NCBI RefSeq assembly: GCF_001187555.1
Contig: NZ_LFIJ01000002.1
Span: forward strand, 403,523 to 467,522
DNA: 64,000 bases
Reading direction: 5' to 3'
From: Gilvimarinus polysaccharolyticus
Lineage (GTDB): Bacteria; Pseudomonadota; Gammaproteobacteria; Pseudomonadales; Cellvibrionaceae
Of the stretch, positions 56,195-64,000 are shown one piece after another. The notes under the pieces are model-generated. The model saw only the letters and a list, made by a program, of their open reading frames with translations. It did not search any database and had not been told where the DNA came from. The position numbers and the translations under genes were made by a program. The first letter of the stretch is position 1. Each line of letters begins with the position of its first letter.

Positions 56195-57666
56195 TAACGG
56201 GTAATTACCACACTAATTGCCCGCTCAACACCCTCTTCCTGAATTTTGATTAGATGCCGAATAATTGCATCGGTAAATTCGGCATCGCTCTGCAACGGCT
56301 GAGGAAAAACTCCTGCCTCGGCAATAAGATGTTGCACCACAGCTTCAGCGCTATCGATATTAGCCGCAACAATTGTCTCTAACAGGGCTAAATTTGGATC
56401 ATTTACCGAGTAGCCTTTAGTTTTTTGATAAACCATTAAATAACTTACCCAAGCCGCCACTGACAGCGCAATAAACTCTGCCGATATACCTTTATTGTTT
56501 AAATCCAACGCCGAAAAAAGTAATCGTTGCGGTAATTTTAGCGAACCATCGGTAGCCACTTGAGCATTTCGATAGGGCACATACTTATTTTCAAATCGCT
56601 CGATAATCGTCTCGCTATATGCCGTAATATCAATGCCTCGCGGCACCTCAAGTGACTGGCTTTGCTCGTCACCCATTAAACGCCTGATAAACTCTTGCAC
56701 TGTCGGCCTAGCAATGGTTTCGTGAATATACTCATCGCCCAGTAGCGTGCCAATATAAGCTATAGCGGAGTGGCAGCCGTTCAGCATTCGCAGTTTAAGT
56801 TTTTCATAAGCGGCGACATCCGTAACCAGCAACGCGCCGGCGGCTTCCCACTCGGGTCTAGTGCCGGCAAAATTATCCTCAATAACCCACTGCCTAAAGG
56901 GCTCGCACAATAGTGCCCCTTCATCCACAAGACCCACCGCCTCGGAGATCGCCTCAATCACTTGCGCTGTTGCTGCCGGGACAATTCTATCTACCATGGT
57001 CGAGCAAAATTTAACGTTGGCGTCGATCCACAGTCCCAGATCGGTATCTAGCGTATAGGCAAAATCTTTAACAACATTTTTTAAAATTTCGCCATTGTTA
57101 GGCAAGTTATCGCAGCTAATAATCGTTAAGCCAGCCAGTCCCATATTTTTACGCTTTAACAGCCCGTGCGCTAAATATGCCGGCATAGTAGTAGGTAAGC
57201 CCGACTTAATATCGGCTGCCACATCAGCGTTTGACGTATCTAAATGTTGATTTTTTTGGCAGTAGCCTTTCTCAGTCACGGTGATGGTGACTATTTTGGT
57301 AGGCTCGCTCGCAAGCTGCTCGAGTACGCTATTGGGGTCTTCACTGCCCACGACTATATCTTCTAGACAGGTAATACAACGCAAATTGGTACGCGATAAA
57401 GAACGCTCCATTATGGTGTATAAATAATCTTGTTGTTTTAGCGTATTGCGCACCCCTGGACTGCGCAAGCTAACCCCGACAATAGTCCAATGACTACCGG
57501 TTTTATCATTCGCTATTTGAGTATACAGCGCCTGATGTGCTCGACTAAAAGCACCAATACCAATGTGCACAATTTTATGATCGCTGGGTTTTTTATTAAC
57601 CGACAAAGCGGTAAACGCCGGCGCTTCAGAAAGATTAGCAATATTTAAAGGCTTTTGTGGTTTCAT
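56194..57666 (-). CDS. uxuB: Fructuronate reductase / D-mannonate oxidoreductase (mannitol dehydrogenase family)
   Basis: Reduces D-fructuronate to D-mannonate with NADH. 490-residue polyol-dehydrogenase-family protein: HIGIGAFSRAHQALYTQ nucleotide-binding N-terminus, VTVTEKGYCQ, SCDNLPNNGEILKN, PAATAQVIEA region, and KLRMLNGCHSAIAYIG catalytic Lys/Asn/His segment. Members include UxaB (tagaturonate) and UxuB (fructuronate); UxuB is chosen because the downstream dehydratase in this locus is UxuA. Its start overlaps the uxaC stop (ATGA), so the two are translationally coupled. Confidence 0.88.
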   Translation of the reverse strand: MKPQKPLNIANLSEAPAFTALSVNKKPSDHKIVHIGIGAFSRAHQALYTQIANDKTGSHWTIVGVSLRSPGVRNTLKQQDYLYTIMERSLSRTNLRCITCLEDIVVGSEDPNSVLEQLASEPTKIVTITVTEKGYCQKNQHLDTSNADVAADIKSGLPTTMPAYLAHGLLKRKNMGLAGLTIISCDNLPNNGEILKNVVKDFAYTLDTDLGLWIDANVKFCSTMVDRIVPAATAQVIEAISEAVGLVDEGALLCEPFRQWVIEDNFAGTRPEWEAAGALLVTDVAAYEKLKLRMLNGCHSAIAYIGTLLGDEYIHETIARPTVQEFIRRLMGDEQSQSLEVPRGIDITAYSETIIERFENKYVPYRNAQVATDGSLKLPQRLLFSALDLNNKGISAEFIALSVAAWVSYLMVYQKTKGYSVNDPNLALLETIVAANIDSAEAVVQHLIAEAGVFPQPLQSDAEFTDAIIRHLIKIQEEGVERAISVVITR

Positions 57667-59081
57667 AGGTGATACGCCTTTTTAGCCAAATTGTAGGTTA
57701 AGTCTAGCGCCACCTCGTGGGCCTCCTCTAGACTCAGGCGACCACTGGCAACTAAACCCGCTAAAAAGGCGCAATCACAGCGGCGCGCTACATCGTGCCG
57801 TGCAGGTATAGACAAAAATGCTCGGGTGTCGTCATTAAAACCGACGGTATTATAAAAGCCCGCAGTCTCAGTCATTTGCTCACGAAAACGCTTCATACCT
57901 TCGGGGCTATCGTGAAACCACCACGCGGGCCCCGCCTTAAGACTTGGGTAGTGTCCTACTAATGGCGCCAATTCACGAGCGTAGTTAGTTTCATCTAAGG
58001 TAAACAAAATTATTTCTAAATTTTTATTGTTACCCAGCTTAGATAACAACGGCCTTAGGTTATTAACAAACTCAGCCTTTACCGGTATATCGGCGCCTTT
58101 ATCGCGGCCAAATTTTTCGTACAAGGATTGGTTGTGGTTTCTAAAGCTACCGGGATGAATCTGCATCACCAAACCATCGTCGATGCTCATCTTCGCCATC
58201 TCGGTTAGCATTTGCGCTCGAAACAATTCGGCTTCAGCGGCACTCGCATTGCCGGAGCGAACGGCAACATAAAGTGCCGCCGCCTCTTGATCCGATAAAT
58301 CGGCGGTAGCCGGCGTCGGGTGGCCATGATCGCTCGAGGTTGCACCGTGCTGCTTAAAAAACTCTCGTCGATTACGCAACGCATTAAGATAACCGGCGTA
58401 ACTTGCTACACTCTCACCAGTTAAAATTTCTAACCGATCAATATTAGCGTTAAACTCGGCATGCTCTGGGTCTATCACATTATCGGGCCGAAAGGCGGTA
58501 ATCACTCGGCCGCCCCAATCTGATTCGGCAATAACGCGGTGATGCTGAAGTGAATCTAACGGTGATTCAGTCGTGGCTAACAGCTCAATATTAAATCGAT
58601 CAAACAGCTGCCGCGGCTTAAAATTCTCTTGCGCAAGACACTCTAAAATTGTGTCGTAATATAAATCGGATGTTTCAGCCGACAGCACTAATTGCAGATC
58701 AAACACATTTTTAAACACATAATCTAACCACAAACGACTTGGGGTTGCGCGAAATAGCCAATAGTGATTAGCAAATTTTCGCCACGCCTCTCTTGGATCT
58801 ACCCCAGGCTTTACCACACCAGCGGGGCCGGCTATACCTAAATCGGCCAAATCGACACCCTGGCTGTACAGCATCCTAAACACATAATGATCGGGCGTAA
58901 CCAATAGCTCAGTAGGGTTACTAAAATTAGCATTGCCCGAAAACCAACTCGGGTCAGTGTGACCATGAGGGCTGATAATAGGTAAGTTATGTATATTGCA
59001 GTACAGCTCGCGAGCCACGGCGCGCGCGCTTGGCTCGACCGGAAACAATCGATCTTCATTTAAGATTAAGGGTGTACTCAC
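57663..59081 (-). CDS. uxaC: Glucuronate/galacturonate isomerase
   Basis: Isomerises D-glucuronate to D-fructuronate. 472 residues (usual ~470) from the GTG at 59079-59081, placed 7 bases after GGAG; the longer frame to 59228 crosses the operator and is rejected. Amidohydrolase-like motifs are NLPIISPHGHTDPSWF, FRATPSRLWLDYVF, LVMQIHPGSFRNHN, ILFTLDETNYARELAPL and GFNDDTRAFLSIPARHDVARR. It is the first gene of the uxaC-uxuB operon, with an operator at 59135-59156. Confidence 0.95.
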   Translation of the reverse strand: MSTPLILNEDRLFPVEPSARAVARELYCNIHNLPIISPHGHTDPSWFSGNANFSNPTELLVTPDHYVFRMLYSQGVDLADLGIAGPAGVVKPGVDPREAWRKFANHYWLFRATPSRLWLDYVFKNVFDLQLVLSAETSDLYYDTILECLAQENFKPRQLFDRFNIELLATTESPLDSLQHHRVIAESDWGGRVITAFRPDNVIDPEHAEFNANIDRLEILTGESVASYAGYLNALRNRREFFKQHGATSSDHGHPTPATADLSDQEAAALYVAVRSGNASAAEAELFRAQMLTEMAKMSIDDGLVMQIHPGSFRNHNQSLYEKFGRDKGADIPVKAEFVNNLRPLLSKLGNNKNLEIILFTLDETNYARELAPLVGHYPSLKAGPAWWFHDSPEGMKRFREQMTETAGFYNTVGFNDDTRAFLSIPARHDVARRCDCAFLAGLVASGRLSLEEAHEVALDLTYNLAKKAYHL

Positions 59082-59134
59082 AGCTAACTCCACATTTGCA
59101 AAAGCGATACACGTCGCGCACCTCGCCACACATA

Positions 59135-59156
59135 AAACGGTAAAACCACCTTGCCA
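59135..59156 (-). promoter_or_regulatory. Uronate operator copy 5, uxaC promoter
   Basis: On the minus strand it reads TGGCAAGGTGGTTTTACCG followed by TTT; 18 of 22 positions match the consensus. It lies 54 bp before the uxaC GTG. Confidence 0.65.
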
Positions 59157-59337
59157 ATATAACGACAAGAAGCTCGATTTACAACAAAGTACCCCAGATG
59201 ATGCAGGTTTCAGCCTCTTACCACCCATAAATCGAGTCTCTTATTGCCATAATCACTGATTCAAAGTCGTTAAATCTCAGTTTAATTGAATCTTTTCGAC
59301 CACCTTTATAGTCTTTTTGACCCTAAGGATCCATTAT

Positions 59338-59359
59338 TGGTAGGGTTGTCATACCAATT
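59338..59359 (+). promoter_or_regulatory. Uronate operator copy 6, tpiA-fba-fbp promoter
   Basis: TGGTAGGGTTGTCATACCA followed by ATT; 18 of 22 positions match the consensus, with flanking TTGGTA ... TACCAA intact. It lies 96 bp before the triose-phosphate isomerase start, the other side of the uxaC divergent region. Confidence 0.6.
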
Positions 59360-59454
59360 TTTTTAATCTATCCTTTGCTCAGATACTGTACGAACTTTTG
59401 CCAGTCAGTTCCTGGCTCGACTCATTCATCCCGTTAATTTCAGGACTACTTTTC

Positions 59455-60231
59455 GTGATAAATCTAGACAGCTCTACCACGGCTCGCCGGTCATTAATTA
59501 TCGCCAACTGGAAACTCAATGGCGGCATCGACCTTATGTGTAATTCAATCGCCTCATTGGTTGGTAAAGAGTTTGATACCGATATTGCCGTGTGCCCGCC
59601 CTATATTTATATACGCGACATGCTGAGTTTGCTGTTTCACTCCGAGGTAAAAATAGGTAGCCAGAATGTGAGTAAATTTGAGTCTGGCGCTTACACCGGT
59701 GAAACCTCAGCCGAGATGCTGAAAAAAGTAGGCTGTTCGCTGTGCCTTATTGGTCACAGTGAGCGGCGCCAGATGTTTCGTGAAAACAACATAAGCTGCA
59801 ACATTAAAGTTAAAAACGCCCTAACCCATGGCTTGATCCCGGTTTTATGTATTGGTGAAAACTTAGAAGAAAAAGATGCCGGAATCACCAAAGATATTAT
59901 TTTTCGGCAACTCGACGAAGGATTAAACGAAATAGATATTAGTAGAGGTGAAGTGTGTATCGCCTACGAACCCATTTGGGCAATTGGCACCGGTAAATCT
60001 GCTGTTCCGGAAGAAGCTCAACAAGTTCATAAATTTATTCGTGAGTGCATAACCGATAAGTTTAACAATGAGTTTTCCCAAAAAACCAGGATTCTCTATG
60101 GCGGTAGTGTAAGCCGCAAGAACGCTTGCGAGCTTTTAGAAAAAACTGATATCGACGGTTTACTGGTAGGCGGTGCGAGCCTAGATCCTGCGCATTTTTT
60201 GCAGATTTGTACCCAGTGCGAACTAAAATAA
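59455..60231 (+). CDS. tpiA: Triose-phosphate isomerase
   Basis: Interconverts glyceraldehyde-3-phosphate and dihydroxyacetone phosphate. 258 residues from the GTG at 59455, preceded by AGGA; the longer frame to 59398 is not conserved. Catalytic residues are visible: Lys in LIIANWKLNGG, His in LIGHSERR, Glu in AYEPIWAIGTG, and the phosphate loop LYGGSVSRKN ... LVGGASL. It is the first gene of a gluconeogenic operon controlled by a uronate operator. It is likely a second, pathway-dedicated copy, since tpiA is normally in a housekeeping context. Confidence 0.95.
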   Translation: MINLDSSTTARRSLIIANWKLNGGIDLMCNSIASLVGKEFDTDIAVCPPYIYIRDMLSLLFHSEVKIGSQNVSKFESGAYTGETSAEMLKKVGCSLCLIGHSERRQMFRENNISCNIKVKNALTHGLIPVLCIGENLEEKDAGITKDIIFRQLDEGLNEIDISRGEVCIAYEPIWAIGTGKSAVPEEAQQVHKFIRECITDKFNNEFSQKTRILYGGSVSRKNACELLEKTDIDGLLVGGASLDPAHFLQICTQCELK

Positions 60232-60247
60232 CTCTTACGGAGAAGCT

Positions 60248-61330
60248 ATGAACACTGCAGTAAAAAATATTCAGCCAGGCGTTGTTACTGGTGCTGATGC
60301 CGAAGCCATCTACAACCATGCACTCAAACACGGCTATGCCCTGCCCGCGGTTAATGTAGTTGGAACCAACTCTGTTAACGCCGTATTAGAGTCCGCTAAA
60401 GCGGTAAACTCGCCAGTTATTATTCAATTATCTAATGGCGGTGCTGGATTTTTTATCGGCAAAGGGGTAGGCGCTGATGCCATAGAAAACTCAGTACGCG
60501 GCGCTATTGCTGCTGCTGCCTATATAGATATTGCTGCAAAGTTTTACGGTGTAGCGGTTATCTTGCACACCGACCATGCAGCTAAAAAATTGCTGCCTTG
60601 GATAGACGGACTGCTAGAGGCCAACCAAAAAAGCTTAGCCGCTACCGGTCGCACGCTGTTTAGCTCACACATGCTGGATTTATCAGAAGAGCCATTAGCC
60701 GAGAACATTGCCACCTCTGCACACTATTACCAAAAACTGCACGATTTAGGAATGGGAATAGAAATTGAACTGGGCTGTACCGGTGGTGAAGAAGATGGTG
60801 TGGACAATAGCGATATGGATAGCAGCCAGCTTTACACACAACCAAGCGAGGTTGCAGAAGCCTATAAGGTGTTAGCCAAGATCGGTTCTAATTTCACCAT
60901 AGCCGCGGCGTTTGGCAATGTTCACGGCGTTTATATGCCCGGCAATGTACAGCTGCAACCAGAGATACTAAAAAACTCACGAGATTACTTGCGCGACATA
61001 CAAGGCGATACCATAAACCCGCCTCTGCGCTACGTATTCCATGGCGGCTCAGGCTCATCACTGGCCGACATACAACAGGCTATCAGCTACGGTGTGGTTA
61101 AAATGAATATCGACACCGACACCCAATGGGCTAGCTGGCAAGGTGTATTTAATTATTACAGTGAGAACGCCGGCTATCTACAAGCACAAATCGGCAACCC
61201 CGATGGCCAACACAAACCTAACAAAAAGTTTTACGACCCAAGAGTATGGCTACGCAAAGCCGAGCTTTCTATGGTCGAACGCTTAAAAACCACCTTCTCT
61301 GACCTCAACTGTTGTAACCGCTATGAATAG
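60248..61330 (+). CDS. fbaA: Class II fructose-bisphosphate aldolase
   Basis: Condenses the two triose phosphates to fructose-1,6-bisphosphate in the gluconeogenic direction. 360 residues, FbaA length. Zinc-site and catalytic motifs: ILHTDHAAKKLLPWIDG, MGIEIELGCTGGEEDGVDNS, NVHGVY and FHGGSGSS ... VVKMNIDTDTQW. Ribosome-binding site GGAG is present; it is 16 bp after tpiA and overlaps fbp by 8 bp. Confidence 0.95.
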   Translation: MNTAVKNIQPGVVTGADAEAIYNHALKHGYALPAVNVVGTNSVNAVLESAKAVNSPVIIQLSNGGAGFFIGKGVGADAIENSVRGAIAAAAYIDIAAKFYGVAVILHTDHAAKKLLPWIDGLLEANQKSLAATGRTLFSSHMLDLSEEPLAENIATSAHYYQKLHDLGMGIEIELGCTGGEEDGVDNSDMDSSQLYTQPSEVAEAYKVLAKIGSNFTIAAAFGNVHGVYMPGNVQLQPEILKNSRDYLRDIQGDTINPPLRYVFHGGSGSSLADIQQAISYGVVKMNIDTDTQWASWQGVFNYYSENAGYLQAQIGNPDGQHKPNKKFYDPRVWLRKAELSMVERLKTTFSDLNCCNRYE

Positions 61331-62297
61331 TCTACATTTTAAAAGCTTCGAAAACTTTTTATTGTCGAGCGCTATCGAGCTGGAATTAAGTACTGTCGTT
61401 AAAGATATAGTTTCAGCTTGTACCGATATCTCTAAAGTTTTATCTTGCTGCACCATCGAGGGCTTAACCGGCGCTATTGAGCAACAAAACAGCTCGGGCG
61501 AAACGCAAAAGCAGTTGGATGTACTGAGTAATCAGATTTTAAAAGATAAACTGTGCTTAAATAAATCGGTAAAGTATATCGCCTCAGAGGAGGAAAATAA
61601 CGTTGTTAGCGCATCACCTAGCGGTAAGTTCGCGGTCGCGTTTGACCCTCTCGATGGCTCAACCAACATAGATGTTAACGGTTCGGTCGGCACTATTTTT
61701 TCTATCTTGCCGGCGCTTAAAGATGGCAGCCCCGAGGCATCATTTTTTCAAGCCGGCAACCAGCAACTATGTGCCGGCTACATCCTTTACGGACCCGCTA
61801 CCCAGTTAGTAATTACCTTTGGCAAGGGCACCTATATTTTTACCCTACAGCCAGATGCCAACATGTTTATGCTTACCGAAAACAAAACCTCTATCCCTAA
61901 AGAGACATCTGAGTTTTCGGTCAACATGGCCAACACCCGCTACTGGAAGCGTGAATTTGGCAACTATATTCAACACTTATTAGACGGCAGTAGTGGCCCG
62001 CGACAAAAGCCCTACAACATGCGCTGGGTCGGTGCCATGGTGGCCGATATTCATCGGGTTATTTGTCGCGGTGGGGTATTTTTGTACCCATCAGACAAAC
62101 GGGAGAAGCTGCAAACTGGCAAGCTTAGGCTGGTTTACGAGGCAAGCCCAATGGCGCTCATTATTGAAAACTGCGGCGGCAGTGCCTTTAATGAAAGCAC
62201 CTCGCTGCTCAGTGTAGTCCCAACCTCGCTGCACCAAAAAGTACCTGTTATTGCCGGTTCGACCAACGAAGTGCACACCTGCTTGAACTATCTATAA
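61323..62297 (+). CDS. fbp: Class I fructose-1,6-bisphosphatase
   Basis: Irreversible gluconeogenic step, fructose-1,6-bisphosphate to fructose-6-phosphate. 324 residues, overlapping the aldolase gene by 8 bp. Motifs: YIASEEENNVV, metal-site FDPLDGSTNIDVNGSVGTIFSI, MRWVGAMVADIHRVICRGGVFLYP, and KLRLVYEASPMALIIENCGGSA. Placement of an fbp gene in a uronate-regulated operon is unusual and fits a need to make hexose phosphates when growing on sugar acids through the Entner-Doudoroff route. No terminator was seen in the 180 bp behind. Confidence 0.95.
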   Translation: MNSLHFKSFENFLLSSAIELELSTVVKDIVSACTDISKVLSCCTIEGLTGAIEQQNSSGETQKQLDVLSNQILKDKLCLNKSVKYIASEEENNVVSASPSGKFAVAFDPLDGSTNIDVNGSVGTIFSILPALKDGSPEASFFQAGNQQLCAGYILYGPATQLVITFGKGTYIFTLQPDANMFMLTENKTSIPKETSEFSVNMANTRYWKREFGNYIQHLLDGSSGPRQKPYNMRWVGAMVADIHRVICRGGVFLYPSDKREKLQTGKLRLVYEASPMALIIENCGGSAFNESTSLLSVVPTSLHQKVPVIAGSTNEVHTCLNYL

Positions 62298-62479
62298 ATC
62301 TCTGTGTAACCGCCAGCTCGTTGATACAAAACAAGTTATAGACGTGCTGGCCAAAACACCAACACACACCTGCAAGCCTAATATTCAGTCATCCCCATCG
62401 GCTTATCATTGCCTTTACCTCACACTCAATATAAAATTAAGTTTATATATAAAAATTAATTAAACCTGTGAGGCCCACC

Positions 62480-63712
62480 TTGAATATCTTACCCAAGCTC
62501 AGCATGCTGCTTTTAACGCTTAGCCTCGCCTCCTGCGGTAGCGGAGGCGGCGGCACTAGCGGCTCCAGTATTGCACCGGTGTCATCCTCTGCTAGCGTAG
62601 CCAGCTCTGAAGCCTCCAGCTCATTATCCTCAACTCTCTCATCCAGCAGTCACAGTAGCGCCAGCTCAGATAGCAGTGGTTTGCTCAGCAGTGTCACCCT
62701 AACCCAACACATGGGTGTGGGCTGGAACCTCGGCAACACCCTTGAAGCGATAGGCAGTGAGACGGCCTGGGGCAACCCTAAAGCATCACAAGAGTTAATC
62801 AGCGCGGTAAAAGCCGCGGGCTTTGACACCATCCGCCTGCCCGTTGCCTGGAGCCGCTTTAGCGATGAAGCTAACTTTATTATTGAGCCCAGCTGGATGG
62901 CGCGAGTAGAAGAGGTGGTTAACTACGCCCTAAAGGCCGACCTGTACGTGCTGCTTAATATCCACTGGGACGGCGGTTGGATGCAACCGACCTACGCCGA
63001 ACAGGAGTACGTTAATGAGCGCTTAGCCATTATGTGGACGCAGATCGCCGAGCGGTTTAACAACTACGACAAACGTTTACTCTTTGCCGGTACCAATGAG
63101 GTATTGGTAGAGGGCGATTACGGCTCCCCAACGGCGGAATACTACACCGTACAAAACAGCTTTAACCAAACCTTTGTGGATGCTGTGCGTGCCACTGGGG
63201 GTAACAACGCATCCCGCTTTTTAGTGGTGCAGGGGTTTAATACCAATATCGACCACACCGTTAATTTTGCCGTTATGCCTACCGACTCGGCCAGCGATAA
63301 ACTACTGATGGAGGTCCACTATTACGACCCATTCAACTTTACCCTAAACGCCGACAGCAGCATCACCCAATGGGGCAACAGCGCCAACGACCCGGCCAGA
63401 ACTGAAAGCTGGGCACACGAGGATTTTCTCAACGCCCAAATGCTAAAAATGCAGGACGCCTTCGTCGACAAAGGTATTGGCGTTATTCTGGGTGAGTATG
63501 GCGCAATTCGTCGCGAGCAAATCGCCGGTCACGAAGCCTATCGTATCGCCTGGAACAAGGCCGTTACCGCATCGGCAATAACTCATCAAATTGCCCCGGT
63601 TTACTGGGACAACGGCGGCACAGACAATGGCAGTATGGGGCTGTTTAATCGCGACAGCGGCGAACAGGTATATCCAGAGCTGATTCAGGCCATTACCCAC
63701 AGTACACAATAG
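62480..63712 (+). CDS. GH5 cellulase-type lipoprotein with poly-serine linker
   Basis: 410 residues from a TTG at 62480, with GAGG six bases upstream; a GTG at 62468 is an alternative. The signal ends SLASC, a lipobox, followed by a Gly/Ser run and a ~60-residue Ser-rich linker typical of Cellvibrionaceae. The GH5 domain begins MGVGWNLGNTLEA; the acid/base Glu is E207 in FAGTNEVL and the nucleophile Glu E339 in VILGEYGA. GFDTIRLPVAW and LNIHWDGGW are further family marks. It is a surface-anchored endo-beta-glucanase by family; mannan or other glucans remain possible. It is monocistronic, with a terminator behind. Confidence 0.9.
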   Translation: MNILPKLSMLLLTLSLASCGSGGGGTSGSSIAPVSSSASVASSEASSSLSSTLSSSSHSSASSDSSGLLSSVTLTQHMGVGWNLGNTLEAIGSETAWGNPKASQELISAVKAAGFDTIRLPVAWSRFSDEANFIIEPSWMARVEEVVNYALKADLYVLLNIHWDGGWMQPTYAEQEYVNERLAIMWTQIAERFNNYDKRLLFAGTNEVLVEGDYGSPTAEYYTVQNSFNQTFVDAVRATGGNNASRFLVVQGFNTNIDHTVNFAVMPTDSASDKLLMEVHYYDPFNFTLNADSSITQWGNSANDPARTESWAHEDFLNAQMLKMQDAFVDKGIGVILGEYGAIRREQIAGHEAYRIAWNKAVTASAITHQIAPVYWDNGGTDNGSMGLFNRDSGEQVYPELIQAITHSTQ

Positions 63713-63730
63713 CCAAAACACTCTCTACAT

Positions 63731-63761
63731 AAAAAGGCGATCCACAGCGGTCGCCTTTTTT
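63731..63761 (+). terminator. Intrinsic terminator after GH5
   Basis: AAAAAGGCGA (63731-63740) / TCGCCTTTTT (63751-63760) with a 10-nt loop and T6. Confidence 0.88.
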
Positions 63762-63953
63762 GTTGCTAGAGAACCGTAACCCAAGTATTGAAAATACCTA
63801 TAACCCAGCTGTATTACCCTTAAAAAACCCTCCGTCACTCTAAAAACCTCCAGTACGCTTACGCATCGCAATTGTCATGCAAAGCACCATAGGGCAGACT
63901 AAAGCACATTATTAACGAGGCGCTGCCCCCTCGCCACCAGGAGAGTAACCACC

Positions 63954-64000
63954 ATGGCCTTTGATTATGGCTCGCTTGACCTTGGCCCTAAAAACCCCCT
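63954..64000 (+). CDS. Start of an unidentified gene, cut by window end
   Basis: The ATG at 63954 follows AGGAGAG 9-15 bases upstream. Fifteen codons are visible (MAFDYGSLDLGPKNP). There is too little sequence to name the product. Confidence 0.5.
   Translation, partial: MAFDYGSLDLGPKNP

Noticed and set aside
59082..59228. N-terminal extension of glucuronate isomerase
   Set aside because: It would read through the operator at 59135-59156, and the GTG at 59081 has GGAG upstream and gives the standard length.
36..63000. CRISPR arrays, insertion sequences, prophage, tRNA or rRNA genes
   Set aside because: No regularly spaced repeats, transposase or integrase motifs, or tRNA/rRNA signatures were seen by reading both strands.

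Overview
The window is from a Gram-negative, polysaccharide-degrading gammaproteobacterium, most likely of the Cellvibrionaceae (Cellvibrio / Saccharophagus / Teredinibacter / Gilvimarinus type). The evidence is: exported glycoside hydrolases and lyases (GH9, GH8, GH67, GH2, GH105, GH5, two lyases); poly-serine linkers in secreted enzymes; several large TonB-dependent receptors; and a housekeeping block with the Pseudomonas gene order dgcP-dsbA-cc4-engB-polA-znuA-zur-znuCB. No rRNA, tRNA, insertion sequence, prophage or CRISPR array was seen.

Layout. 1-2.0 kb: 5' part of a GH9 cellulase-type gene (minus). 2.1-14.5 kb: conserved block with a diguanylate cyclase, a DsbA with an unusual CGHC active site, cytochrome c4, EngB, an ErsA-like small RNA with an AlgU/sigma-E-type promoter between engB and polA, DNA polymerase I, the Zur-controlled zinc uptake genes with a perfect Zur box, and an LpxH-like phosphoesterase. 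15-24 kb: miscellaneous genes (CPA2 antiporter, GMC oxidoreductase pair, CsbD, esterase lipoprotein, HopJ-family protein, thioredoxin plus CcdA-like pair). 24-27 kb: a multi-domain GH8 xylanase/oligoxylanase. 27.2-31.3 kb: a thiamine salvage operon (TPP riboswitch, TonB receptor, YkoF-like binding protein, PnuT-like permease, thiamine-kinase-like protein). 31.4-33.6 kb: GH67 alpha-glucuronidase.

34-62.3 kb is a large uronate-polysaccharide locus, the most interesting part of the window. Two TonB receptors and two lyases of different families (PL38-like and PL14/PL20-like) flank GH2, GH105 and DUF4861 proteins. Unsaturated uronate is handled by KduI and KduD. Saturated glucuronate is handled by UxaC, a fructuronate reductase and UxuA. 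Both routes meet at KDG, which KdgK phosphorylates. A TRAP transporter and a GntR/FCD regulator complete the set. The route is the glucuronate branch (UxuA present, altronate dehydratase absent), so a glucuronan-like or other glucuronate-rich polymer is the inferred substrate.

A 19-22 bp operator (core TGGTAAGGTGGTATTACCA) recurs in front of at least six transcription units and probably binds the GntR regulator. One copy precedes an operon of three gluconeogenic enzymes (triose-phosphate isomerase, class II aldolase, fructose-1,6-bisphosphatase). This suggests that gluconeogenesis from the triose phosphate released by the Entner-Doudoroff route is co-induced with uronate catabolism. The window ends with a GH5 cellulase lipoprotein and the first codons of another gene.
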